The position numbers and the translations under genes are program-made. 45,556 nt of DNA, taken from the NCBI GenBank assembly GCA_003021615.1, contig PXPH01000004.1, forward strand, positions 1 to 45,556. Reading direction: 5' to 3'. The notes under the pieces are model-generated. The model was not told the DNA's origin. It saw only the letters and a list, made by a program, of their open reading frames with translations, and ran no database searches. This DNA comes from Actinobacteria bacterium QS_8_72_14 (GTDB lineage: Bacteria > Actinomycetota > Nitriliruptoria > Euzebyales > Egibacteraceae). Position 1 is the stretch's first letter. Every line of letters begins with the position of its first letter. Positions 1-7,884 of the stretch are shown here, in pieces.

Positions 1-50
1 AGCGAGTGGCGGCATCGCGCGTCTCGCGCTCACGACGAGAGCGTCGCGGC

Positions 51-1256
51 TCAGAAGGTGGAGAGTTCGCCGTCGATGACGCGCCGGGTGACGTCGGTGA
101 CGTTCGCCAGTTCGCGGTCGACGACGTCGGTGACTTCGCCCTCGATGTCGGCGACTGCGACGCCGTCTTCGCTTACGATGGCGGCGTCGGCGACGTGCGG
201 CTCGTCGATGGGCTGGCCGATCTGCGAGAGCAGGCGGATGCGGATCTCGCGGATACCATCGACCTCGTCGACGACGGACTCGGCGATCTCGGTCGAGAGC
301 AGGTTGTAGATCTTCCCGATGTGGTTGACCGGGTTCTTCCCCGAGGTGGCCTCCATCGACATCGAGCGGTTCGGCGTGATGAGCCCGTTGGCGCGGTTGC
401 CCCGACCGACGGAGCCGTCGTCGCCCTGCTCGGCGCTCGTTCCCGTCGTCGTGAGGTAGATGGCGCCCTCGTCGTAATCGTCGGCCGTGTTCACGTGGAT
501 TGAAACCTCGCGGTCCGTGTACTCCGCGGCGACCTGCTCGACGAACTCCCTGACCGCTCGGACCGTGGCGTCGTAGCCGTCGAGGTCGTCGACGTACGAG
601 TCGACGACCGCCGCCGCGACCGTCACGTCGATGCGGTCCCCCTCGCGCTTGCCCATCACCTTGACGTCCTGTCCGAGCGCGGGGTTGTCGGCGGTGAACT
701 CGCCGTTGAGCCGGCGCTCGGCGTTCAGGACGATCTCCTCCGTCTCGGTCAGCGGAGCGTGGCCGACGCCGAAGGAGGTGTCGTTCGCCATCGGGACCTG
801 CTGGCCCTCGTCGCCGAACACCTCCTGGAGGTCGCCGGAGCCCTCGCCGAGTTTGACGTCGACGACCACGTCCGTTCCGAACTCGACCTCCGGGAAGGTT
901 TCCGCGAAGTAATCGCGGGCCGCCCGGAGCGCGATGGTCTCCGTCGGAATCTGCGTTCCCCGGTAGCGCTGGGTCGCGCGGCCGGTGACGAGGAGGTAGA
1001 TTGGCTCGACGACTTCGCCACCCCCGAAGGCGGGCGCGGCCGTCCCCGCGACCAGCTGCGTCTCGTCCGTGTTGTAGTGGAGTACCTCCCCCACCCGGTC
1101 AATGTACTCGCGTGCGAGCGCTTGCGAAACCGCCTCCGCGATGCCGTCGCAGATGGAGTCCGGATGACCGAGACCCTTCCGCTCGACGATCTCGACCTCC
1201 TGGTCCTCCACCGCGCGGCCGACCATCGGCTCGACGCGAATGTTGCGCTCGGTCAT
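51..1256 (-). CDS. mat: Archaeal-type S-adenosylmethionine synthase (methionine adenosyltransferase)
   Basis: Makes S-adenosylmethionine from methionine and ATP in the cytoplasm. The 401-residue product has the archaeal MAT family's usual length and features: an N-terminal [19 protein letters not shown] segment (about residues 26-44), the NTDETQL motif, a [11 protein letters not shown] stretch and, near residue 300, the [22 protein letters not shown] region. This family is unrelated in sequence to bacterial MetK, so its presence marks this end as archaeal. The protein is rich in Asp and Glu, as in halophiles. The ATG start has no Shine-Dalgarno sequence but has a TATA-like box 27-31 bases upstream, which fits a leaderless haloarchaeal mRNA. 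The CYTH gene follows on the same strand. Identification is secure; haloarchaeal origin is inferred from family and composition. Confidence 0.96.
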   Translation of the reverse strand: MTERNIRVEPMVGRAVEDQEVEIVERKGLGHPDSICDGIAEAVSQALAREYIDRVGEVLHYNTDETQLVAGTAAPAFGGGEVVEPIYLLVTGRATQRYRGTQIPTETIALRAARDYFAETFPEVEFGTDVVVDVKLGEGSGDLQEVFGDEGQQVPMANDTSFGVGHAPLTETEEIVLNAERRLNGEFTADNPALGQDVKVMGKREGDRIDVTVAAAVVDSYVDDLDGYDATVRAVREFVEQVAAEYTDREVSIHVNTADDYDEGAIYLTTTGTSAEQGDDGSVGRGNRANGLITPNRSMSMEATSGKNPVNHIGKIYNLLSTEIAESVVDEVDGIREIRIRLLSQIGQPIDEPHVADAAIVSEDGVAVADIEGEVTDVVDRELANVTDVTRRVIDGELSTF

Positions 1257-1282
1257 TACTCCGAGTTCCCGGGCGCCGCGCC

Positions 1283-1287
1283 TATAA
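1283..1287 (-). promoter_or_regulatory. TATA-like box for the archaeal MAT gene
   Basis: On the minus strand the sequence AAGTTATAGG lies 27-31 bases before the MAT start codon. It is an A/T-rich island in very GC-rich DNA. Haloarchaeal promoters place a TATA box about 25-30 bases before the transcription start, and many transcripts begin at the start codon. No Shine-Dalgarno sequence is seen, which agrees with this reading. Confidence 0.5.
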
Positions 1288-1315
1288 CTTACGGAAACCG
1301 TCGCGGCCGGAGTGA

Positions 1316-1852
1316 TTACTCCGGTGCATCGAGCAGGAGCCCGAGGGAGGAGGTGCGGATCTGGTCGTCCGCATCGAGGCCGAGTTCGCGGAGTAGCCGG
1401 ATCGCGCCCTCGCGAGCCGGCTCGATATCTTCGGCTTCCGTCTCCACCTCGAGGAACTCTCCGAGGTCCGTCACCGCGTCCAGCGTGACAGTATAGCCGT
1501 CGAGGCCGAACCGTTCGCGTTCCTTCTCGACGGTCGCGGCAGGCTCGAAGCCGAGTCCGTCGAGGATTCCCCGGGCGGCCTCCGGGTCCGCGACCGCCGT
1601 CTCGAATTCCTCGCGCGTCTTCGACTCGGCCTCGACCAGGGGGCCCTTGTACGTGAGACGGGTGGTCGTCTGGCCGTCGCGCGTCTCCTCGCGGACGCGG
1701 AACGCCTCGTCGGTCTCGGCGAAGTCGCGGTGAGGGGCGTCGTAGTAGGTGTCGACCTGGGTGACGGTGCCCCGGTGGGTCGCCCCCGCCGCCCGGAGCC
1801 CCTCCCTGACGGTCTCGTGGTCGGCGCGGACCTTGAGTTCCACCTCGTACAC
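1316..1852 (-). CDS. cyaB: CYTH domain protein (CyaB-like, class IV adenylate cyclase/thiamine triphosphatase superfamily)
   Basis: A 178-residue CYTH-fold protein starting at a GTG (product begins VYEVELKVRADH). The EVELKVR opening is the EXEXK hallmark of CYTH proteins, which bind triphosphates and divalent metal in a beta-tunnel. Further support comes from the DTYYDAP motif (about residue 34), the arginine/lysine-rich strands (FRVREE, RLTYKGP) and the C-terminal LGEFLEVETEA strand. Archaeal members are often annotated as class IV adenylate cyclase, but the natural substrate is usually unknown and may be an inorganic or organic triphosphate. The open frame extends far upstream of the GTG, but only this part has family similarity. 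It is divergent from the FKBP gene, with 84 bp between the starts and an A/T-rich box near -26. The order FKBP, CYTH, MAT is one I associate with haloarchaeal genomes (recall, not checked). Confidence 0.88.
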   Translation of the reverse strand: MYEVELKVRADHETVREGLRAAGATHRGTVTQVDTYYDAPHRDFAETDEAFRVREETRDGQTTTRLTYKGPLVEAESKTREEFETAVADPEAARGILDGLGFEPAATVEKERERFGLDGYTVTLDAVTDLGEFLEVETEAEDIEPAREGAIRLLRELGLDADDQIRTSSLGLLLDAPE

Positions 1853-1872
1853 GGCCGGTGGGACGACCGGCC
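1853..1872. promoter_or_regulatory. Perfect inverted repeat at the CYTH start (7-bp arms)
   Basis: GGCCGGT (1853-1859) and ACCGGCC (1866-1872) form a perfect 7-bp inverted repeat with a 6-base spacer. It directly abuts the CYTH GTG start in the 84-bp divergent region shared with the FKBP gene. It could be an operator; no regulator is identified, and chance is possible in GC-rich sequence. Confidence 0.35.
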
Positions 1873-1907
1873 GGGAGAAAACGCTGACGACGGACGAAAC
1901 GTGATTG

Positions 1908-1913
1908 TTAAGG
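1908..1913 (+). promoter_or_regulatory. TATA-like box for the FKBP gene
   Basis: GTTAAGG lies 24-29 bases before the ATG at 1937 in an otherwise GC-rich region, with no Shine-Dalgarno sequence between it and the ATG. This matches a leaderless haloarchaeal promoter. It supports the view that the 5' end of the chimeric frame was expressed by an archaeal transcription system. Confidence 0.45.
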
Positions 1914-1936
1914 GTGCGACGAGCGACGCTCCGGGT

Positions 1937-3040
1937 ATGAGTGACGGAGCCGATGAGGTCGAGGCACCCGAGGAATCGTCGGGCGCAGACGAGGAGACCG
2001 GGGCGGAGGAAGAACCGACAGACGCGGAGCAAGAACCGACAGACGCGGAGGAAGAAACGGCCGGGCAAGAACAGCCCGAGGGCGAATCCGAACAGGCTGA
2101 CGAGGCCGCGGGTGCCGAGGCAGCGGACGCCGACACCGAGGACGAAGCCGCGGGCCTGCAGGACGGCGACTTCGTCCGCATCGCCTACACCGCGCGCACG
2201 GTCGAGGGCGACCAGCTGGTCGACACCACCGAGACCGCGGCGCGAGAGCAGCTCGACGCGCTGGGGTTGATCCCCAGCATCGACCGCCAGAACATGCTGA
2301 CCTCCCCCGAGGGGACGGTCATCGGCCAGGACCCCCCGGCCGGCAACGAGGTGCGCCGCGGCAGCGAGGTGGGGCTGATCGTCTCGGCGGGGCCCTCCAC
2401 CGTCGAGATGATCGACGTGACCGGTATGTCGCTGGCCGAAGCGCGCTCGCGGCTGCAGGCCGCGCCGCTGCATCTCAGCATCGCGCGGGTGGACCGGGTC
2501 TACTCCGACACGGTCGACGAGGGCGACGTCATCGCCCAGTCGGTGCGCGGCGGCGAGGACATCGAGCAGGGCTCCGATGTGGTGTTGCAAGTCTCGCGGG
2601 GGGTGCAGCAGGTGGAGGTGCCCGACGTGGCGGGCATGACGCGCTCCGAAGCCGAGCAGGCGCTGGCCGACGCGGGCCTGACCCTCGACGTCTCCCGCGA
2701 GTACAGCGACACGGTGCCCTCGGCCGGGGAGGTCATCGAGCAGTCGGTCGAGCCCGGCACCAAGCTCGACATCGACAGCAGCGTCGAGGTGGTGGTCTCG
2801 GCGGGGCCGCGGACCATCGACCTGCCCAACGTTCGCGGGGATGCCCTGCAGAGCGCGGTGGACCAGCTCCGCGAGCTCGACCTGCGGGTGCAGGTGATCC
2901 GCGAGCCGCGCCAGCGCATCGGTCCGTTCGTGCGCGGCGAGGAAGGCCTGGTCGAGGAGACGGCTCCCCCACCGGGCTCGAGCATCCAGCGCCAGGAGCG
3001 CGTCAAGCTTTACACCTTCGACGACGACGCCGAGGAGTAG
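1937..3040 (+). CDS. Chimeric frame: haloarchaeal FKBP N-terminus joined to actinobacterial PASTA repeats
   Basis: Residues 1-75 are a very acidic Glu/Asp/Gly tail, followed by LQDGDFVRIAYTARTVEG and QLVDTTE, the start of a haloarchaeal FKBP-type peptidyl-prolyl isomerase. The rest of the FKBP domain is absent. From about residue 102 the frame continues with four PASTA-like units: LTSPEGTVIGQDPPAG; VIAQSVRGGEDIEQGSDV; VPDVAGMTRSEAEQALADAG; and a divergent LPNVRGDALQSAV unit. It ends in FDDDAEE. Such repeats are typical of the extracellular C-terminus of actinobacterial PknB-type Ser/Thr kinases and related cell-wall proteins. No kinase domain or membrane segment precedes them here. I read this as two gene fragments, 1937 to about 2240 and about 2240 to 3040, fused in frame by a contig join. 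The domain assignments are firm; the artefact interpretation is inference. Confidence 0.75.
   Translation: MSDGADEVEAPEESSGADEETGAEEEPTDAEQEPTDAEEETAGQEQPEGESEQADEAAGAEAADADTEDEAAGLQDGDFVRIAYTARTVEGDQLVDTTETAAREQLDALGLIPSIDRQNMLTSPEGTVIGQDPPAGNEVRRGSEVGLIVSAGPSTVEMIDVTGMSLAEARSRLQAAPLHLSIARVDRVYSDTVDEGDVIAQSVRGGEDIEQGSDVVLQVSRGVQQVEVPDVAGMTRSEAEQALADAGLTLDVSREYSDTVPSAGEVIEQSVEPGTKLDIDSSVEVVVSAGPRTIDLPNVRGDALQSAVDQLRELDLRVQVIREPRQRIGPFVRGEEGLVEETAPPPGSSIQRQERVKLYTFDDDAEE
2225..2265. other. Cross-domain junction (haloarchaeal to actinobacterial sequence)
   Basis: FKBP family similarity ends at the VDTTE codons near 2235, and PASTA similarity begins with the LDALGL codons near 2257. Everything left of this point is haloarchaeal in character and everything right of it is actinobacterial. 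No transposase, integrase, tRNA or repeat is seen that would explain a natural insertion. The exact breakpoint cannot be fixed without the parent sequences. Confidence 0.7.
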
Positions 3041-3042
3041 GG

Positions 3043-4023
3043 TCACGGCGAGCCGGGCACGAGCACCAGCTTGCCCAGCGCCTCGCCGGCGGCCAGGCGC
3101 GCATAGGCCCGGCGCGCCTCAGAGAGGGGATAGACGGCGTCCACGGTGGGCCGCACGCCGCTGGCGGCGAGCATGCGCGCCAAGGCCGCTAGCTCCTCGC
3201 GGGTGCCCATCGAGGTTCCCACGATGCGCAGCGACCGGGCGAACAGGCGGTTGAGCTCAGCCGAGGGGTGGGCCCCGGTGGTCGCGCCAGCGACCACGAC
3301 CGTGCCGTGGGGCTGCACGCTGCGCAGCGAGTGGCCGAAGGTGGCCTCGCCCACGGTCTCCAGGGCGGCCTCGACGCGCTCGGGGGCGTGTTCGCCGGGA
3401 GCGATCGCCGCGTGCGCTCCCAGCTGGAGGGCAAGCCGGCGCCCCTGGGGGTGGCGACTGGTGGCGGTGACGTGCAGCCCCGCGGCCCGGGCCAGCTGAA
3501 TGGCGGCGGTGGCCACCCCGCCCGAGGCCCCCTGGATGAGCACGCGCTGGCCCGGCAGGGCCGACGAGCAGCTGAACAGCATGCGGTAGGCGGTCAGCCA
3601 CGCCGTCGGCAGGCAGGCCGCCTCCACGAAGGACAGCTCGGCGGGCTTGGCCACCAGGTTGCCGGCGGGCACCGCCACCCGCGGCGCATGGGTGCCGTCC
3701 ACCCGCTCGGACAGCAGCGACAACCCGGCTCCCAGCGCCGCGGGCTGTTGCGGGTCGACACCGGGATCGGGCACCACGGCGTGGACGATCACCTCCCGAC
3801 CGTCGGGGGTGACGCCGGCGGCGTCCGAGCCCAGCACGATCGGCAGGGTGTCCTCGGGGGTGGCCACGCCGCGCAGCGTCCACAGGTCGTGGTGGTTCAA
3901 CGCAGCGGCTCGCACCTCGACGCTGACCCAATCGACGGGCGGGTCGACGTCGGCGCGCTCGTCCACCACCAGACACGACAGCGGGTCGTTCGCGTCGGCA
4001 CAGACAGCCATGGCCGCCAGCAT
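3043..4023 (-). CDS. Zinc-type alcohol dehydrogenase/quinone reductase-like MDR protein
   Basis: A medium-chain dehydrogenase/reductase of 326 residues, probably an NAD(P)-dependent oxidoreductase of the quinone-reductase-like group. An N-terminal GroES-like domain carries ALNHHDLWTLRG (residues 41-52) and LGSDAAG (64-70). The Rossmann glycine motif IQGASGGVATAA is at 163-174. ETVGEATFGHSLRSV and the C-terminal GKLVLVPG are typical of actinobacterial relatives. The usual catalytic zinc cysteine is not apparent near residue 40, so a zinc-independent enzyme is likely. The substrate is unknown. A second ATG four codons in, at 4011, is an alternative start. The gene ends 2 bases from the PASTA frame (convergent) and is divergent from glpK. 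It appears intact, unlike its neighbour. Confidence 0.85.
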   Translation of the reverse strand: MLAAMAVCADANDPLSCLVVDERADVDPPVDWVSVEVRAAALNHHDLWTLRGVATPEDTLPIVLGSDAAGVTPDGREVIVHAVVPDPGVDPQQPAALGAGLSLLSERVDGTHAPRVAVPAGNLVAKPAELSFVEAACLPTAWLTAYRMLFSCSSALPGQRVLIQGASGGVATAAIQLARAAGLHVTATSRHPQGRRLALQLGAHAAIAPGEHAPERVEAALETVGEATFGHSLRSVQPHGTVVVAGATTGAHPSAELNRLFARSLRIVGTSMGTREELAALARMLAASGVRPTVDAVYPLSEARRAYARLAAGEALGKLVLVPGSP

Positions 4024-4138
4024 CGCGCACCTTCGTGTCGCGGCGTGGCGATCCTAGACTTCCTGCTCAGCAATGTCTCATCAGCCCCGGGGGCGACGCT
4101 GGCCCCGGCGGTTGACCGTGCGAAAAGGGGCCGAGGCG

Positions 4139-5471
4139 GTGGCCGACTACGTGGGCGCGATCGATCAAGGCACCACCAGCACGCGCTTTGTCGTGTTCGA
4201 CCGCGCTGGCAGCGAGGTCGCCCGCCACCAGCTCGAGCACACCCAGGTTTTGCCGCGGGCGGGGTGGGTCGAGCACGACCCGGTCGAGATCTGGGAGCAC
4301 ACCCGCGCCGTCATCGAGCAGGTTTTGAGCCACAAGCGGCTGCGCGCCGAGAAGCTGGCCGGCGTGGGCGTCACCAACCAGCGGGAGACCACTGTGGTGT
4401 GGAGCTGCCACACCGGCCAGCCTTACCACAACGCCATCGTGTGGCAGGACACCCGCACCGACAGCCTTGTGTCGGCCCTGGAGCGCGACGGGCGCGGCCA
4501 GGTCGTCCGCGAGCGCGCCGGGCTGGTGCCGGCCACGTACTTCTCGGCCGGCAAGCTGCAGTGGCTGCTGGAGCACGTCGCCGGCTTGGCTGAGGCCGCT
4601 GAGGCCGGCGAGGCCCTGTTCGGCACGATTGACACGTGGCTCGTCGACACGCTGGACTGGGACGACGAGCTGCTGGCCCTGTTCGGCGTCCCGCGGACGA
4701 TGCTGCCCGAGATCCGCCCCAGCAGCGACCCGCGCGGCTACGGCGCGACGCGACCCGACGGCCCCTTCCGGGCCGGGGTGCTCATCGGCGGGGCGCTGGG
4801 CGACCAGCAGGCGGCCATGCTGGGCCAGGCGTGCTTCGACGCGGGAATGGCCAAGAACACCTACGGCACGGGCAATTTCCTGCTGCTCAACACTGGCACA
4901 CAGGCGGTGCGGTCCCACTCCGGACTGCTGACGACACCGGCCTACCAGCTGGGTCGCCAGGCGCCGGTCTACGCCCTGGAGGGCTCCATCGCCGTCACCG
5001 GCTCGGCGGTGCAGTGGCTGCGGGATCAGCTCGGGCTGATCCACGACGCCGCCGAGACCGAGACGCTAGCCAGCTCGGTGGATGGCACCCACGGTGTCTA
5101 CTTCGTGCCGGCCTTCTCTGGGCTCTTCGCCCCCGACTGGCGTGGCCGAGACCATGGCCGCCGACGCGGCAATGGGCTTCGACGTGCTGCGCGTCGACGG
5201 CGGAGCCACAGCCAACGCCACGCTGTTGCAGCTTCAGGCCGACATTCTCGGGGTGGCCGTGTCACTGCCGCGCGTGGCCGAGACCACCGCCCTGGGCGCG
5301 GCCTACGCCGCCGGGCTCGCCACCGGGTTGTGGGCCTCGACCGACGACCTGCGCGCCAACTGGCAGGAAGCACGCCGCTGGGAGCCCACGTGGAGCGTCG
5401 ATCGCCGCGAGGCCGCCTACGCCGAGTGGCGCAGGGCCGTCGAGCGCACGCTGAACTGGGTCGAGGTGTAG
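4139..5471 (+). pseudogene. glpK: Glycerol kinase, broken by two internal deletions
   Basis: FGGY-family glycerol kinase (glycerol + ATP to glycerol-3-phosphate). Diagnostic features are [17 protein letters not shown] at the N-terminus, [26 protein letters not shown] and, in the 3' part, [10 protein letters not shown] and [12 protein letters not shown]. Start chosen at GTG 4139, after AAAAGGGG. Two blocks are missing compared with family members such as E. coli GlpK. After DTWLV (near 4645) about 24 residues including the TDYTNASRT-type segment are absent, in frame. After FAPDW (near 5140) about 32 residues are absent and the frame shifts, so the 5' frame runs on as nonsense to 5515 while the true C-terminus lies in another frame ending at 5471. 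Without these parts the enzyme should be inactive. Whether the losses are biological or technical cannot be told from the sequence. Confidence 0.88.
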
Positions 5472-5509
5472 CCGCTTGCGGGCAGCCACAGCCGGCCGAG
5501 AGCGCTGGG

Positions 5510-6277
5510 CTATGAGGCGGTGCGGTGCCCCGACACCAGCCCGTCCTCGGCGTCGATGATCTGGCCGAGCCGATCGAGCTCGGCGTCATCGACGGTGACC
5601 TCGCCGGCTTTGACCTTGGCGGCGTACTCGTCCACGTACTCCTGACCCGACAGCAGCATGAGCTCGTACATGAGCTCGTCGGTGGCGCTGCGGATGGCGA
5701 AGCGGTCGTGCTCGCGCCCGCGGTAGCGGGTGGCGAAGTCCATGGGCGCGCCCATGCGGATGCCCACCCGCCGCATCCGGGGCACCCTGGCGCCGGTGGG
5801 CAGCACCGCGTCCGTGCCGATCATGGCCACCGGCAGCACCGGGGCGCCGGTATGCAGCGCCAAACGGACCAGGCCGGTGCGGCCGCGGTATAGCCGCCCG
5901 TCGGGCGACCGTGTGCCCTCCGGGTAGATGCCCAGCAGATGGCCGGCCTCCAACACGACCTCGCCCATGCGCAGGCTGGCCTCGGCGGCGTCGCCGCCCT
6001 GGCGGTAGACCGGCATCACGCCCAGCCCCTCAAAGACGTGTCGCTGCCAGCCGGTGAAGTAGTCGCTTTTGCCCAGGAAGTACACGGGACGGTCGATCAT
6101 GGCCGGCAAAAAGACCGAGTCCATGAACGACAGGTGGTTGGAGGCCAAGATGGCCGGGCCGCGGGTCGGCACATGCTCCAGGCCCTCGGTCCAGGGGCGC
6201 CACAGCGCGGTCAGCACCGGCGGGATCGTGGCGTGCAACACCCGGTACAACCGGGGCGCGGATTCGCCGGATCGCAT
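5510..6277 (-). CDS. plsC: 1-acyl-sn-glycerol-3-phosphate acyltransferase (PlsC family)
   Basis: Transfers an acyl chain to lysophosphatidate to form phosphatidate in membrane phospholipid synthesis. The 255-residue product has the catalytic NHLSFMD (NHx4D, residues 47-53), the substrate-binding [11 protein letters not shown] strand near 82-92, [11 protein letters not shown] (117-127) and a [10 protein letters not shown] block. The ATG at 6277 was chosen because AAGGAG stands 9 bases before it; the frame is open back to 6343. The gene converges on glpK with 38 bases between. Actinobacterial homologues often sit near a ROK glucokinase and an acyl-CoA ligase, as here (recall). The acceptor has not been shown for this protein. 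Confidence 0.92.
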   Translation of the reverse strand: MRSGESAPRLYRVLHATIPPVLTALWRPWTEGLEHVPTRGPAILASNHLSFMDSVFLPAMIDRPVYFLGKSDYFTGWQRHVFEGLGVMPVYRQGGDAAEASLRMGEVVLEAGHLLGIYPEGTRSPDGRLYRGRTGLVRLALHTGAPVLPVAMIGTDAVLPTGARVPRMRRVGIRMGAPMDFATRYRGREHDRFAIRSATDELMYELMLLSGQEYVDEYAAKVKAGEVTVDDAELDRLGQIIDAEDGLVSGHRTAS

Positions 6278-6509
6278 GGCTGGGGTCTCCTTGCGCGCCC
6301 TCTCGGGCTCTGGCGGGGTCGAGCCGGGCGCCCCGTGTGGCACCGACCCGGCGGGCGGGCGGGTCGCGACCGTCGATCAGCGCCGTCACGGGTAGAGTTT
6401 AGACCCGGGCTGTGCACGCCGACCAGGATCACCGCCGACGCGAGGTGGCGTCATCAACATCGACCGCCCCACTGCCATCGCCGACTTCCCGCCCCAACTG
6501 GCCGAGGCG

Positions 6510-6917
6510 GTGGCGGCGACCCTGCGCGATCACGGGGTGGCCGCCGAGCTGATCGACCGTGGTGAGGCCGCCGACGTGATGGTGTCGGCCGCTCGCCGCG
6601 ACGACGCCGTGGCGGTGATGGCCTCGCACATGGACGAGATTCGCGACCGCGTCGACGACGGCGAGGCGCTGGACGCTGAGGCGAGCGAAGCCGCCCACGA
6701 GCCCGCAGGCTCGTGGGCAATTGAGGAAGAGCCCGGGTCGCGGCGGATGGTCTTCGAGCGGCTGCGGCGGATGTGGCCGGTGCCGGTGATGCTGGTGCCG
6801 CTGCTGCTGCTGCTGGGTCTGGCCAGCGTGCCGGCGAACTTCGCGGTGATCGCGATGATCGGCGGGATGGTGGCCGTGGTGGCGTTACGGCAGGGCCGCC
6901 GCGCGCCGTGGCGCTAA
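6510..6917 (+). CDS. Small membrane protein of unknown function, two TM segments
   Basis: Product of 135 residues, not recognised by family. A soluble N-terminal part of about 85 residues contains RDHGVAAELIDRGEAADVMVSAAR, weakly like a regulatory fold, and an acidic linker. It is followed by two hydrophobic segments, VPVMLVPLLLLLGLASV and FAVIAMIGGMVAVVAL, and a basic tail (RQGRRAPWR). GTG 6510 is the first usable start. The frame reads sensibly upstream to about 6450 (NIDRPTAIADFPPQLAEAV), so the 5' end may be mis-sequenced or use a non-standard start. A strong hairpin lies inside the coding sequence at 6693-6718. The gene is divergent from plsC and convergent with the glucokinase. Confidence 0.6.
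   Translation: MAATLRDHGVAAELIDRGEAADVMVSAARRDDAVAVMASHMDEIRDRVDDGEALDAEASEAAHEPAGSWAIEEEPGSRRMVFERLRRMWPVPVMLVPLLLLLGLASVPANFAVIAMIGGMVAVVALRQGRRAPWR
6693..6718. repeat. Perfect 11-bp hairpin inside the small membrane protein gene
   Basis: GCCCACGAGCC (6693-6703) and GGCTCGTGGGC (6708-6718) form a perfect 11-bp stem with a CGCA tetraloop. It falls in the linker just before the first membrane segment. It resembles a terminator or attenuator stem but is not followed by a T-run. Confidence 0.6.
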
Positions 6918-6931
6918 AAGCGGCGCCGGGC

Positions 6932-7873
6932 TCAGCCGGCCGCCTCGAGGCGCGTCAGCAGCCCGGCGCCAACCAGGCCGGCGTGCTCGCCCAGCTCGCC
7001 CGGGCGTAGCGGTGGGGGCTCGCGCGACGGCGCGCCCAGCACGCGCTGGGCGCAGGCGCGCCGCGCCGGGGCCAACAACGCTTCCCCGGCGCCGACGGCG
7101 GCGCCCCCGCCGACGACGATGGCCGGCGGGTCCACGGCGTTGGCGATCGAGGCCACGCCCACCCCGAGCCAGAAGCCGGCGTCGGCCAGTATCGCCAAGG
7201 CGTCGCGGTCGCCCTCGGCGCCCGCCGCCGTGACGACCTCGCCGCCCAGATCGGCTGCCGAGGCCAACGGCGAGCCCGCGGCGACCTCGCCGGCGGCCAC
7301 CGCCTCGCGCGCCTTGCGGGCGATAGCCGTGCCGCTGGCGTGGGCCTCCAAGCAGCCGTGATTGCCGCACCCGCACAGCGGGCCGCCCTCGTCGATGATG
7401 ATGTGGCCCAGCTCGCCCGCCGCGCCATGAGCGCCGCGAACCAGCCGGCCGTTGACCACCAGCCCGCCGCCCACACCGGTGCCGAGCGTCAGCATCGCCA
7501 GCCCGCCGCCGCCGCGCCCCGCGCCGCGGCACAGCTCGCCCCACGCCGCCGCGTCGGCGTCGTTGACCACCGTCACGCCGACCCCGCAGCCGGCCTCGAG
7601 GCGCGGCTGCAGCGGCGCGCCGACCAGCGCGGGCAGGTTGGGCGCGCTGCGCACCGTGCCCGCCAGGTCGATGAAGCCGGGAAACCCCACGCCCACCGGC
7701 ATCCGGGCGTCTCCCAGCTTGCGGGCCAGCCCCGTCACGGCCTCGACCAGCTCCGCGAGCCCGCCGGCGGGGGTGGGCTGGCGCTGGTGGGCGCGCAGCG
7801 TCCCGTCGGCGTCGACGACCCCCGCGGCGATCTTCGTGCCGCCGATGTCGACGGCGACCGACGCGTCTGCCAT
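6932..7873 (-). CDS. glk: ROK-family glucokinase
   Basis: Phosphorylates glucose with ATP to glucose-6-phosphate and, in actinobacteria, often takes part in glucose control of gene expression. The 313-residue product has the phosphate loop VDIGGTK (residues 8-14), VVNDADAAA with the catalytic aspartate (102-110), GTGVGGG (131-137), and the ROK zinc motif GHIIIDEGG followed by CGCGNHGC (167-174). No N-terminal helix-turn-helix is present, so this is the kinase type, not a repressor. ATG 7873 was chosen because the longer upstream frame has no family similarity. It starts 11 bases after the stop of the release-factor homologue and is the last gene of the minus-strand array. Other ROK sugars, such as mannose or N-acetylglucosamine, cannot be excluded. 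Confidence 0.92.
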   Translation of the reverse strand: MADASVAVDIGGTKIAAGVVDADGTLRAHQRQPTPAGGLAELVEAVTGLARKLGDARMPVGVGFPGFIDLAGTVRSAPNLPALVGAPLQPRLEAGCGVGVTVVNDADAAAWGELCRGAGRGGGGLAMLTLGTGVGGGLVVNGRLVRGAHGAAGELGHIIIDEGGPLCGCGNHGCLEAHASGTAIARKAREAVAAGEVAAGSPLASAADLGGEVVTAAGAEGDRDALAILADAGFWLGVGVASIANAVDPPAIVVGGGAAVGAGEALLAPARRACAQRVLGAPSREPPPLRPGELGEHAGLVGAGLLTRLEAAG

Positions 7874-7884
7874 GGCGGTAAGGG

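Noticed and set aside
1316-3046. A 576-codon minus-strand frame extending upstream of the CYTH gene
   Set aside because: Only the part up to 1852 shows CYTH similarity; the rest is the antisense of the PASTA region and crosses the cross-domain junction.
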